Below are positions 35,886 to 45,400 of a stretch of 64,000 nucleotides of DNA, piece after piece. Origin of the DNA: DATFTE01 sp963840665 (GTDB lineage Bacteria; Acidobacteriota; Terriglobia; Terriglobales; Acidobacteriaceae); NCBI GenBank assembly GCA_963840665.1, contig CAWIZO010000002.1, forward strand, positions 124,001 through 188,000, in the 5' to 3' direction. The notes below the pieces were generated by a model that was given only the letters and a program-made list of their open reading frames with translations, was not told where the DNA came from and made no database searches. The translations under genes and the position numbers were made by a program. Numbering within the stretch: position 1 is the first letter of the stretch; the number at the start of each line of letters is the position of its first letter.

Positions 35886-36484
35886 ACCGGGCGGGGGCAC
35901 ATTGCTTTTGTGCTGTATCTGGAGCGCCCGCTTCACGACAGGTCGATCCCGGTCTTCTGGAGGAGCGCTTCAGAAACTGGGAACGGGTCGGAAAGAGAGG
36001 AGGACGTTAGTTGACCCTTTTGCCTTCCCTGCGAGGAAAATGTTGGCCCTCAGCGACCTTGAGGGTCACAGCGTCATCCATAGGGCAGGTTTCAGTTGGG
36101 TTTCCAGCCCAGTAAGATTCGGCCATGCAACAGATCCTCACACACAAACCGTCGACACGCACATCCTCAAACACGGGTAGAAACTGGAAGTGGACCCAGC
36201 CATCCAGTTCACTCTCCGTGCCTGTTTGGATCAAAGTTTTATACCGTGAAGAGCCAATCATGAGTTGCGCAAGTGGCATGGAACTTGTTTTGAGTCCGTC
36301 GTCTAAGGTTTCTCATCAAACCGCTGCTCAAAGTTCTTCCGCGAGCGGTTGCCCTCGATTTTTATCGACCGATGTCATTGTCCTAAATCGGCTGGGATCG
36401 ACCCCGCCAAAAGACACGGCATTGGCCGGCTGAAGCGGCGAAAGATCGCTCCTCGATAGTGGGAGCAGGGTGCAGGAGATGAGC
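35886..36484. other. Intergenic region before the efflux operon
   Basis: 599 bases. No TetR, MarR or other regulator gene is present, though RND operons often have one here. A minus-strand frame at 36007-36279 could encode 90 residues with fairly natural composition near its end (AESYWAGNPTETCPMDDAV), but it has no ribosome site and no recognised family, so it is not called as a gene. Confidence 0.45.
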
Positions 36485-37693
36485 ATGATCAATGTCTCGA
36501 AACGCAGACTTCTAATTGGCGGACTCTTTTGCTTGATCGTGATTGGGCTGATCATCGGCGCTGTTCGCCCATCAAAGCATGCTTTGGGCGCGCCGCCGGG
36601 CGCCACGCCGGACGTCGAGGTGGTCAAGGTCCAGCAAGAAGATGTTCCGATTTACGGGGAGTGGATCGGCACTCTCGACGGACTAGTGAACGCCGACGTC
36701 AGGGCGCAGGTAACAGGATACCTGTCAAAACAAGGCTATCAGGAGGGCGCATTCGTCAAGCAAGGTCAGCTTCTTTTCCAGATTGACCCACGTCCGTTTC
36801 AGGCTGCGCTCGACCAAGCTCAAGGCCAACTAGCGCAGGCCAAGGCCGCTCTAGCAAATGCCCAGGCGGTGCAGCGCCGAACTGAACTTGATGTCGCCCG
36901 TTACACGCCCCTGGCGAAGGAGCAGGCGGCCAGCCAACAGGATCTCGACAATGCCGTGCAGAACAACTTTGCAGCAATCGCTAACGTGGAAACGGCGAAG
37001 GCGCAAATCAAGACTTACGAGGCCGCCGTTGAAACCGCGAAGATCAATTTAGAGTTCACGCGGCTTGTTGCCCCCATCGATGGCATCGCAGGACAAGCCC
37101 AGCTCCAAGTAGGGGCCCTGGTGACGCCAAACAGTGGCATAGTAACCTCGGTTTCGACCGTCGACCCTATCAAAGTCTATTTCACCGTCGGCGAACCTCA
37201 ATATCTCGCATGGCGAAAACGGTTCCCCACGGAAACCAGTAGCGCGGCTGCCGGTAAGGCGCTACACCTCGAACTAATTTTGGCGGACGGCTCAACCTAT
37301 CCCCACGAGGGCACTTTTTACTTTGCCGATCGCCAAGTCAATGAGAGCACTGGTGCAATTCGGATCGCAGGACTGTTTCCTAATCCTGGAAGCGTTCTGA
37401 GACCCGGAGGCTACGCAAAAGTTCGCGCAGTTATCTCGACCCAGCATGACGCGCTTCTTGTTCCGCAACGTTCGGTTTCAGAACTCCAGGGCGGTTACCA
37501 GGTTGCAGTGGTAGACACTGACAACAAGGTCAGCATTCGAACCGTCGCAGTCGGCGACCGTGTTGGCTCGCAGTGGATCATCGCGGACGGATTGAATCGC
37601 GGGGAACAAGTCGTCGCTGAAGGCGTACAAAAAGTGCGCACCGGCGCGCTCGTGAACCCCAAGCCGTTCGACACGGAAACCAAGGGAAAATAA
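36485..37693 (+). CDS. RND efflux periplasmic adaptor (membrane fusion protein)
   Basis: 402 residues. ATG 36485 is chosen because CAGGAG ends 6 bases upstream; earlier in-frame starts at 36470 and 36479 overlap that site. An N-terminal hydrophobic anchor (RRLLIGGLFCLIVIGLIIGAV) is followed by the barrel-sandwich hybrid with VRAQVTGYLSKQGYQEGAFVKQGQLLF, a long alpha-helical hairpin (about 95-175), the lipoyl half-motif APIDGIAGQAQLQVGALVTP, and the membrane-proximal domain. It links the inner pump to the outer channel. First gene of a three-gene operon; 4 bases to the pump gene. Confidence 0.93.
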   Translation: MINVSKRRLLIGGLFCLIVIGLIIGAVRPSKHALGAPPGATPDVEVVKVQQEDVPIYGEWIGTLDGLVNADVRAQVTGYLSKQGYQEGAFVKQGQLLFQIDPRPFQAALDQAQGQLAQAKAALANAQAVQRRTELDVARYTPLAKEQAASQQDLDNAVQNNFAAIANVETAKAQIKTYEAAVETAKINLEFTRLVAPIDGIAGQAQLQVGALVTPNSGIVTSVSTVDPIKVYFTVGEPQYLAWRKRFPTETSSAAAGKALHLELILADGSTYPHEGTFYFADRQVNESTGAIRIAGLFPNPGSVLRPGGYAKVRAVISTQHDALLVPQRSVSELQGGYQVAVVDTDNKVSIRTVAVGDRVGSQWIIADGLNRGEQVVAEGVQKVRTGALVNPKPFDTETKGK

Positions 37694-37697
37694 TCCC

Positions 37698-40600
37698 ATG
37701 TCGAAGTTCTTCATAAACCGGCCCATCGTTGCGATAGTGATTTCCATCATTTTGGTGCTGGTGGGTACACTCACTATCCTGACTTTGCCGATCGCGCAGT
37801 TTCCCAACATCACGCCGCCGGAAATGCAAGTCCTCGCCACATACGTCGGAGCCGACGCGCAGACCCTGGAGCAAGCGGTTGCCACGCCCATTGAGCAGCA
37901 GATGAATGGGGTGGACAACATGAACTATATGTACTCGTTGAACGCCACCGGGAACTCGAATACCACTTTGATCGTGGACTTCGACGTAAAAACCGACCCG
38001 AATACAGACTTCATTTTGACGCAAGCGCGCGAGACTCAGGCCGCTTCTCAGCTTCCCCTCGACGTCACGAATTATGGAGTCACGGTTCGAAAGTCGGTCA
38101 CCGCGCCGCTCATGCTCTTTGCCCTTTATTCACCGCGTGGAACGTATGATGCCGGGTTTCTGGCGAATTACGCATTTATCAATCTCGTCGATCCGATCAC
38201 GCGATCACAGGGCATTGGAAACGTACAGGTCTTCGGTGCGGGCCAGTACGCGATGCGCCTCTGGGTGCGACCCGACCAGTTAGCCAAGCTCGGCATCACC
38301 GTTCCGGAAATCGTCAGCGCCATTCAGGCACAAAACACTGTGAACCCGGCGGGTAAGGCGGGTGGTGAGCCTGCGCCGAAAGGACAGGAATTTACCTACA
38401 CGGTTCTCGCTCAGGGGCGTCTGCTGTCGCCGGAGGAATTTGGCAGTATCGTGGTTCGCGAAACTCCCGATGGCGGGATCGTTCGGGTGCGGGACGTGGC
38501 TCGAATCGAACTGGGATCACAGGACTACAGCATTGTAGGCCGTTTTAATGGGAAGCCGGGTGCCATCGTTGCCGTATACCAGTTGCCGGGCTCGAACGCA
38601 GTCGAAGCTGCCGATGGCGTAAAGAAGTTGATGGCGCAGATGAAGCAGAGCTTTCCGGAAGACGTGGACTATGCCATTGCGCTGGATACAACTCAAGCAG
38701 TCACGCAGGGCATGAAGGAAATTGTTCAAACTCTGTTGATCGCGCTCGTGCTCGTAATTCTCGTTGTCTACCTGTTCTTACAAGGGTGGCGTGCAACCCT
38801 GATTCCCCTCCTTGCCGTTCCCGTTTCTCTTGTCGGGACATTCGTACTGTTCCCTCTGTTCGGTTTTTCCATCAATACGCTTTCTCTTTTTGGTCTGGTG
38901 CTGGCCATTGGGCTGGTGGTCGACGACGCCATTGTTGTGGTCGAAGGCGTTGAGCGGCACATCGAAGAAGGGATGACGCCAAAGGCCGCCGCGCTGAAAG
39001 CAATGGAAGAGCTATCCGGCCCGGTCGTTGGTATCGCTCTGGTTCTCTCCGCCGTGTTCGTGCCTACGGCCTTTATTCCGGGTATCACTGGCAGGCTGTA
39101 TCAACAGTTCGCGGTAACGATTGCGATCAGCGTGCTTCTCTCCGCGTTCAATGCTCTTACGCTAAGTCCTGCGCTGGCTGCGCTTCTACTTCGCCCGCGG
39201 CAGCCCAGCCGCGGCCTGTTGAGAAGATTCTTCGATTGGTTCAACCGCATGTTCGAGCGGGTCACAGATCAGTATGTCCGCTGGAGTGGAGTGCTGCTCC
39301 AGAAAACGTTCGTCATGATTGTGCTGCTCGCCGGTTTCAGCATCGCGGCGGGATTCTTCGCAAGTCGCGTACCCTCCAGTTTTCTGCCTGACGAGGATCA
39401 AGGTTACGCTTACATCAATTTGCAACTGCCAAACGGAGCTTCCTTGGAACGGACCACGCGAGTTGTGGCCGACGTCGAAAACATTCTGAAGAACACTCCA
39501 GGAGTTCAATACTCGACCAGCGTCGTGGGCTTCAGTTTGCTCAGTTTTGTTCGTACCAGCTACAACGCATTCTTCTTTGTGACCTTTAAGCCCTGGGATG
39601 ATCGAAAGACTAGCGCTGAACAATTTCAAGCGATTAAGGCACATCTCAACCAGCAATTGAGTAAATTGCCCGCGGCAGTTGCTTTCAGCTTCTCCCCACC
39701 CGCAATTCCCGGCGTCGGTACATCGGGGGGATTCACATTTGTGCTCGAGGACCGCGCCGGCAACGACGTTCAGTTCCTCACAAAAAATCTCGCTACCTTC
39801 CTCGAGGCTGCAGGCAAGCGTCCGGAAATTGCCGGATTGAGCACGACTTTTCTGCCCAGCGCCCCCCAGCAATTTGTCGAGGTTGACCGCGACAAGGTGT
39901 TGAAGCAAGGTGTGAACCTGAACGATGTCTATCGCACGATTCAGGCTTTCATGGGCGGCTATTTCATCAATTATTTCAACCGCTTCGGTCGTCAGTGGCA
40001 GGTGTACATCGAGGCGGAAGGCGAGGATCGCGCCAAAGCAGAGAACGTCGGGCAATTCTATGTCCGCAATAATAAGGGAGAGAACGTCCCTCTATCGACC
40101 CTTACCACGGTGAAGCCGCGCCTCGGCCCGGAATTTACCATGCGCTTCAACGAGTATCGTTCCGCGCAGATTAACGGCAGCGCAGCACCCGGCTATAGCG
40201 CCGATCAGGCCAGCGCCGCTCTCGAAGACGTTTTCAAACAGACCATGCCGCGTGAGATGGGCTTCGACTACTCCGGGATGTCCTTTCAGGAGCAGAAGGC
40301 CCGGCAAGGTGTGCCAGCTTCCCTGATCTTCGGGCTTTCGTTGCTATTTGTTTTTCTGATTCTTGCCGCGCTCTACGAAAGCTGGTCACTGCCTTTCAGC
40401 GTGCTCCTCAGTACGCCCGTGGCGATCTTTGGAGCGTTTTTCATTCTGTGGCTTCGCCGCGTAATCCTGAGTGCGTTCCTGCCTCCTTTCATGGTTCAAA
40501 TCGAGAGCGACATTTACTCGCAGATCGGCCTCATCATGCTGATCGGGCTCGCGGCCAAAAACGCGATTCTGATCGTGGAATTCGCCAAGGATCAGTATGA

Positions 40601-40901
40601 GCATGGGAAGTCGCTGTCGGACGCCGCACTTGAGGGCGCCAAGCTTCGGCTGCGGCCCATCCTGATGACTTCCTTCGCGTTCATTCTCGGCTGCGTCCCC
40701 CTATGGATTGCAAGCGGCGCAGGTTCGGTCGCGCGCCAGATCATGGGAACCACAGTTATTGGTGGAATGATCGCCGCCAGCGCAATCGGAATCTTTTTCG
40801 TGCCGGCCATTTTTTATGTGGTGGAAAAATGGTCCGGCGCCGGCAAGGAACCCGCTTCCGGGATCGTGCCGGCAGCGCCCAGCCCGGCGCCCGGAGACTG
40901 A
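37698..40901 (+). CDS. RND multidrug efflux pump, AcrB/MexB type
   Basis: 1067-residue proton-driven inner-membrane transporter with two repeats of one helix, a large periplasmic loop and five helices. N-terminus MSKFFINRPIVAIVISIILVL is the HAE1 signature. The proton-relay aspartate pair is in GLVVDDAIVVVEG, and the second half has GLAAKNAILIVEFAKDQ with its lysine. The periplasmic part includes the SFLPDEDQGYAYINLQLP segment. Length is normal for hydrophobe/amphiphile exporters, which expel drugs, detergents or solvents; the substrate range is not predictable. Confidence 0.96.
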   Translation: MSKFFINRPIVAIVISIILVLVGTLTILTLPIAQFPNITPPEMQVLATYVGADAQTLEQAVATPIEQQMNGVDNMNYMYSLNATGNSNTTLIVDFDVKTDPNTDFILTQARETQAASQLPLDVTNYGVTVRKSVTAPLMLFALYSPRGTYDAGFLANYAFINLVDPITRSQGIGNVQVFGAGQYAMRLWVRPDQLAKLGITVPEIVSAIQAQNTVNPAGKAGGEPAPKGQEFTYTVLAQGRLLSPEEFGSIVVRETPDGGIVRVRDVARIELGSQDYSIVGRFNGKPGAIVAVYQLPGSNAVEAADGVKKLMAQMKQSFPEDVDYAIALDTTQAVTQGMKEIVQTLLIALVLVILVVYLFLQGWRATLIPLLAVPVSLVGTFVLFPLFGFSINTLSLFGLVLAIGLVVDDAIVVVEGVERHIEEGMTPKAAALKAMEELSGPVVGIALVLSAVFVPTAFIPGITGRLYQQFAVTIAISVLLSAFNALTLSPALAALLLRPRQPSRGLLRRFFDWFNRMFERVTDQYVRWSGVLLQKTFVMIVLLAGFSIAAGFFASRVPSSFLPDEDQGYAYINLQLPNGASLERTTRVVADVENILKNTPGVQYSTSVVGFSLLSFVRTSYNAFFFVTFKPWDDRKTSAEQFQAIKAHLNQQLSKLPAAVAFSFSPPAIPGVGTSGGFTFVLEDRAGNDVQFLTKNLATFLEAAGKRPEIAGLSTTFLPSAPQQFVEVDRDKVLKQGVNLNDVYRTIQAFMGGYFINYFNRFGRQWQVYIEAEGEDRAKAENVGQFYVRNNKGENVPLSTLTTVKPRLGPEFTMRFNEYRSAQINGSAAPGYSADQASAALEDVFKQTMPREMGFDYSGMSFQEQKARQGVPASLIFGLSLLFVFLILAALYESWSLPFSVLLSTPVAIFGAFFILWLRRVILSAFLPPFMVQIESDIYSQIGLIMLIGLAAKNAILIVEFAKDQYEHGKSLSDAALEGAKLRLRPILMTSFAFILGCVPLWIASGAGSVARQIMGTTVIGGMIAASAIGIFFVPAIFYVVEKWSGAGKEPASGIVPAAPSPAPGD

Positions 40902-40949
40902 GATCTGCGTTAGCACGAGGAGTGAGAAGAACAGTTGGAGCTGCGCACC

Positions 40950-42347
40950 ATGAAGCTGACAAAATTGCTGACTGTGTTCTTGATGTGTGGCATGTTCGCC
41001 GGTTGCAAGGTCGGGCCCGATTACCGTCGGCCGTTCGTTCAGACTCCGACCACTTATCGTGAGTTGCAAGCAACTCCCCAGCTTCAGGCTCAGACCGCCT
41101 CTTATGCGGATCTACCATGGTGGCAAGTCTTTCAGGATCCGAAGTTGCAAGAGCTTATTCGCACCGCGCTCAAGCAAAACTACGATTTGCAAATTGCAAC
41201 AGAACGAATCAACGCCGCTCGATCTGAGCTTGCGATCACACGCTCCAACCTGTTTCCTCAAGTCCAAGGCAACGGCAATTTCGCCGGCGGAAAAGAGTCC
41301 AATTTTCAGAGCAAGTTCAACTTCCTGACTTTAGCGGCGGATGCCACCTTCCAGGTGGATTTGTTCGGACGTTTGCGTCGCGCGACGGAAGCGGCACGCG
41401 CCCAGCTCCTCGCAACCGATGCCGCCAGGCAAACGGTCATACTGACCCTCGTCAGCGACGTCGCGAGCGACTACTTCGCACTCCTCGAACTTGACTTACA
41501 ACTCCAAATCACGAATGAGACCGTCAAAACACAGGTCGATTCGGTCAAACTCACTACGCTGCGCCTTGAGCATGGTGTGGCCACCAAGCTCGATGTTCTC
41601 CAGGCTCAGCAGGTCCTCGACACCGCGAATGCACAGGTGCCTGACTTGGAGCGGCAAATCGCTCAAGAGGAAAACGCCATCAGTATTCTGTTGGGCAATT
41701 ACCCGCAGGATGTGGGGCGGGGGCTTCCTCTAATCGAGCAACCCCTTCCGCCAGAAGTGCCGCCGGGATTGCCTTCTACAATCATCGAGCGCCGGCCCGA
41801 CATTCGCGAGGCCGAACAGATCTTGATTGAGGCAAACGCCGAAATAGGAGTTGCCAAGGCCCAGTTCTTTCCGCAAATCGCACTGACCGGATCCGGCGGC
41901 GGAGCCTTTGGAAGAAGCAGCGTCTTCTCAAGCTTGATGAGCTCGCAGGTCGGAATCTGGTCTTATGGCGCCCAGGTGAGCCAGCCAATTTTTACGGGTG
42001 GCGCGTTGAAGGGCAATCTCCATCTGGCTGAATCGCAGGACCGGCAGGCTCTCATCACTTACCGACAAACCATTCAGCGTGCTTTCGGGGATGTTTCCGA
42101 TGCATTAATCGGCTATCAGAAACTCCACCAAGTCCGGGTGGCGCAGGAGACCACGGTCAAGGACCTTCAGGACACAGTCGGCACGTCCCTCGTACGTTAT
42201 CGCGGCGGTATTACTACCTATCTCGAAGTACTGGACGGACAGCGATCGCTCTATTCTGCAGAGCTCACGCTCGCGCAGGCGAGAGGCAACGAGTATCAGA
42301 GCCTCGTGCAACTTTATAGGGCACTTGGAGGGGGCTGGCAGCCATAG
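40950..42347 (+). CDS. Efflux outer-membrane channel lipoprotein (OprM/NodT family)
   Basis: 465 residues. ATG 40950 starts a lipoprotein signal (MKLTKLLTVFLMCGMFAGC, lipid Cys19) followed by the family start KVGPDYRRP; a TTG at 40935 is less likely. Two related halves of coiled helices and two barrel strands each are visible (VDLFGRLRRATEAARAQLLA, EVPPGLPSTIIERRPDIREAE, YRGGITTYLEVLDGQRSLY). It completes the tripartite pump with the two preceding genes. The operon ends here. Confidence 0.94.
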   Translation: MKLTKLLTVFLMCGMFAGCKVGPDYRRPFVQTPTTYRELQATPQLQAQTASYADLPWWQVFQDPKLQELIRTALKQNYDLQIATERINAARSELAITRSNLFPQVQGNGNFAGGKESNFQSKFNFLTLAADATFQVDLFGRLRRATEAARAQLLATDAARQTVILTLVSDVASDYFALLELDLQLQITNETVKTQVDSVKLTTLRLEHGVATKLDVLQAQQVLDTANAQVPDLERQIAQEENAISILLGNYPQDVGRGLPLIEQPLPPEVPPGLPSTIIERRPDIREAEQILIEANAEIGVAKAQFFPQIALTGSGGGAFGRSSVFSSLMSSQVGIWSYGAQVSQPIFTGGALKGNLHLAESQDRQALITYRQTIQRAFGDVSDALIGYQKLHQVRVAQETTVKDLQDTVGTSLVRYRGGITTYLEVLDGQRSLYSAELTLAQARGNEYQSLVQLYRALGGGWQP

Positions 42348-42457
42348 TCGCCAGGCCATCGACGAAAGCGCCGTGCAAGACACCTCTCCATTACAAGAGG
42401 GACGAAAGACCCTTCTTCTTTCGTTGCTGCTAGGGAACCTATTCGCGTACCGGGGGT

Positions 42458-45400
42458 TCACTGCACCGTGAGTGTCGCTGTGCCATTCACGCTTCCCGAC
42501 GTCGCCGTGATCGTCACTACGCCCGGCGCGACTCCCGTCGCCAGTCCCTGCGTGCCGCTGGTGTTGCTCACCGTCGCATACGCTGTATTGGTCGACGACC
42601 AGATCGCGCTCGTCGTCAGATCCAGCGTCGTCTTGTCGCTGTATGTCCCCATCGCATGGAACTGCACCGCCGTCCCGCTCGCAATCGTATACGTCAGCGG
42701 CGTGACTGTGATCGACACCAGCGCCGGCGATTGCACCGTCAGCGTCGCCGTCGCCATCTGTCCCCCGTAGCTCGCCGTGATCGTCGTCTGCCCGTATCCC
42801 ACCGATGTCGCCAACCCATTCGTCCCCACACTGTTGCTCACCGTCGCCACGCTCGTGGCCGACGAACTCCACGTCGCCGAGTTCGTCAGGAACTTCGTCG
42901 TCCCATCGCTGTACTGCCCGATCAAGATCAACTGCGCCGTCTGGCCCAGCACATTGGTCGAGATCACCGGACTGGCCGGACTGATCGTCACCGACTGCAA
43001 CGTCGCCGAAGAAGTAGACACCGCTCCCGTCGTCGTCACTCCGTACGGGGAGGTGCCCGCCGTGAACGGTGAACCGCTCACCACCGTCAGCGCTCCCGTA
43101 CCGCTGTTCAGCGTGTAGGCCTTCACCGTCCCAGGGCTGGTCGAGAGATCCGTCACGTATGCAAACTTGCCCGAAGCATCCACCGCGATTCCGTTCGGAC
43201 TCCCACCCGTCGTAAACGGCGACCCCGTCACCGCCGTCAGCGCCCCGCTCACCCCGTCAATCGAAAACACCGTCACGTTGCCATTGCTGCTGTTGGCTGT
43301 CAGCAGGTAATGCCCGCTCGGCTCTACCGCCATCCCGTTCAAGTTAACGCAACACGAGCCCGTGTTGAACGGTGACCCCGTGATCGCCGTCAGCGCCCCC
43401 GTCGTCGCATTGATCGCGTACCCCTGCACCGTATTGCTGCTGCCCGCGTACAGGAACTGCCCTCCCGGCGCCATCGCCAGCGCCTGCACTCCGAACGCCG
43501 CTGCAAACGGCGACCCCGTCACTGCCGTCAGCACTCCCGTCTGCTGGTTGATGCTGTAGGCCGAGATGGTGTTTGACCCCGCATTGCCCACGTACAGGAA
43601 CTTGCCCGTCGGATCGATCACGATCCCCTCCGGCCCGGTCCCACCCGTCAGGAACGGTGCTCCCGCAATCGGCGTCAGCCCTCCCGTCACCCCGTCAATC
43701 GTGAATCCATCTACGTTGCCCGCGTACTGACTTCCGTTGTTCAGGTACTGATTGGCCGCGTACAGAAACCGCCCGCTCGGATCCACTGCCACCCCGTACG
43801 TAGAGGTAAAACCGCTCTGATAACGCGGCGTCCCGCTGATCGGCGTCAGCTGCCCCGTCACGGGATCACTGGTATACCCGCTGACTTCTTCATATAGCGT
43901 CGCGGCATACACGAACCGCCCTGTGGGATCGGATGTCAATGAAACGGGATAGCTGGAACTCCCGAACGCGGAACCTGGCACTACTGTCAGCGCACCCGCG
44001 GCTTGATCAATCAGATACCCGGAAACAGTGTTGCTGCCTTCATTCGCCACGTACGCAAACCGCGGCGATCCTCCTCCGCTGCTCATCGCCACAGTCAGCA
44101 AGGCCGTGCCATTCACGCTCCCCGACGTCGCCGTGATCGTCACTACGCCCGGCGCGACTCCCGTCGCCAGTCCCTGCGTGCCGCTGGTGTTGCTCACCGT
44201 CGCATACGCTGTATTGGTCGACGACCAGATCGCGCTCGTCGTCAGATCCAGCGTCGTCTTGTCGCTGTATGTCCCCATCGCATGGAACTGCACCGCCGTC
44301 CCGCTCGCAATCGTATACGTCAGCGGCGTGACTGTGATCGACACCAGCGCCGGCGATTGCACCGTCAGCGTCGCCGTCGCCATCTGTCCCCCGTAGCTCG
44401 CCGTGATCGTCGTCTGCCCGTATCCCACCGATGTCGCCAACCCATTCGTCCCCACACTGTTGCTCACCGTCGCCACGCTCGTGGCCGACGAACTCCACGT
44501 CGCCGAGTTCGTCAGGAACTTCGTCGTCCCATCGCTGTACTGCCCGATCAAGATCAACTGCGCCGTCTGGCCCAGCACATTGGTCGAGATCACCGGACTG
44601 GCCGGACTGATCGTCACCGACTGCAACGTCGCCGAAGAAGTAGACACCGCTCCCGTCGTCGTCACTCCGTACGGGGAGGTGCCCGCCGTGAACGGTGAAC
44701 CGCTCACCACCGTCAGCGCTCCCGTACCGCTGTTCAGCGTGTAGGCCTTCACCGTCCCAGGGCTGGTCGAGAGATCCGTCACGTATGCAAACTTGCCCGA
44801 AGCATCCACCGCGATTCCGTTCGGACTCCCACCCGTCGTAAACGGCGACCCCGTCACCGCCGTCAGCGCCCCGCTCACCCCGTCAATCGAAAACACCGTC
44901 ACGTTGCCATTGCTGCTGTTGGCTGTCAGCAGGTAATGCCCGCTCGGCTCTACCGCCATCCCGTTCAAGTTAACGCAACACGAGCCCGTGTTGAACGGTG
45001 ACCCCGTGATCGCCGTCAGCGCCCCCGTCGTCGCATTGATCGCGTACCCCTGCACCGTATTGCTGCTGCCCGCGTACAGGAACTGCCCTCCCGGCGCCAT
45101 CGCCAGCGCCTGCACTCCGAACGCCGCTGCAAACGGCGACCCCGTCACTGCCGTCAGCACTCCCGTCTGCTGGTTGATGCTGTAGGCCGAGATGGTGTTT
45201 GACCCCGCATTGCCCACGTACAGGAACTTGCCCGTCGGATCGATCACGATCCCCTCCGGCCCGGTCCCACCCGTCAGGAACGGTGCTCCCGCAATCGGCG
45301 TCAGCCCTCCCGTCACCCCGTCAATCGTGAATCCATCTACGTTGCCCGCGTACTGACTTCCGTTGTTCAGGTACTGATTGGCCGCGTACAGAAACCGCCC

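Noticed and set aside
36007..36279. 90-residue minus-strand frame before the efflux operon, possible regulator
   Set aside because: No helix-turn-helix pattern and no ribosome site; not a TetR or MarR protein.
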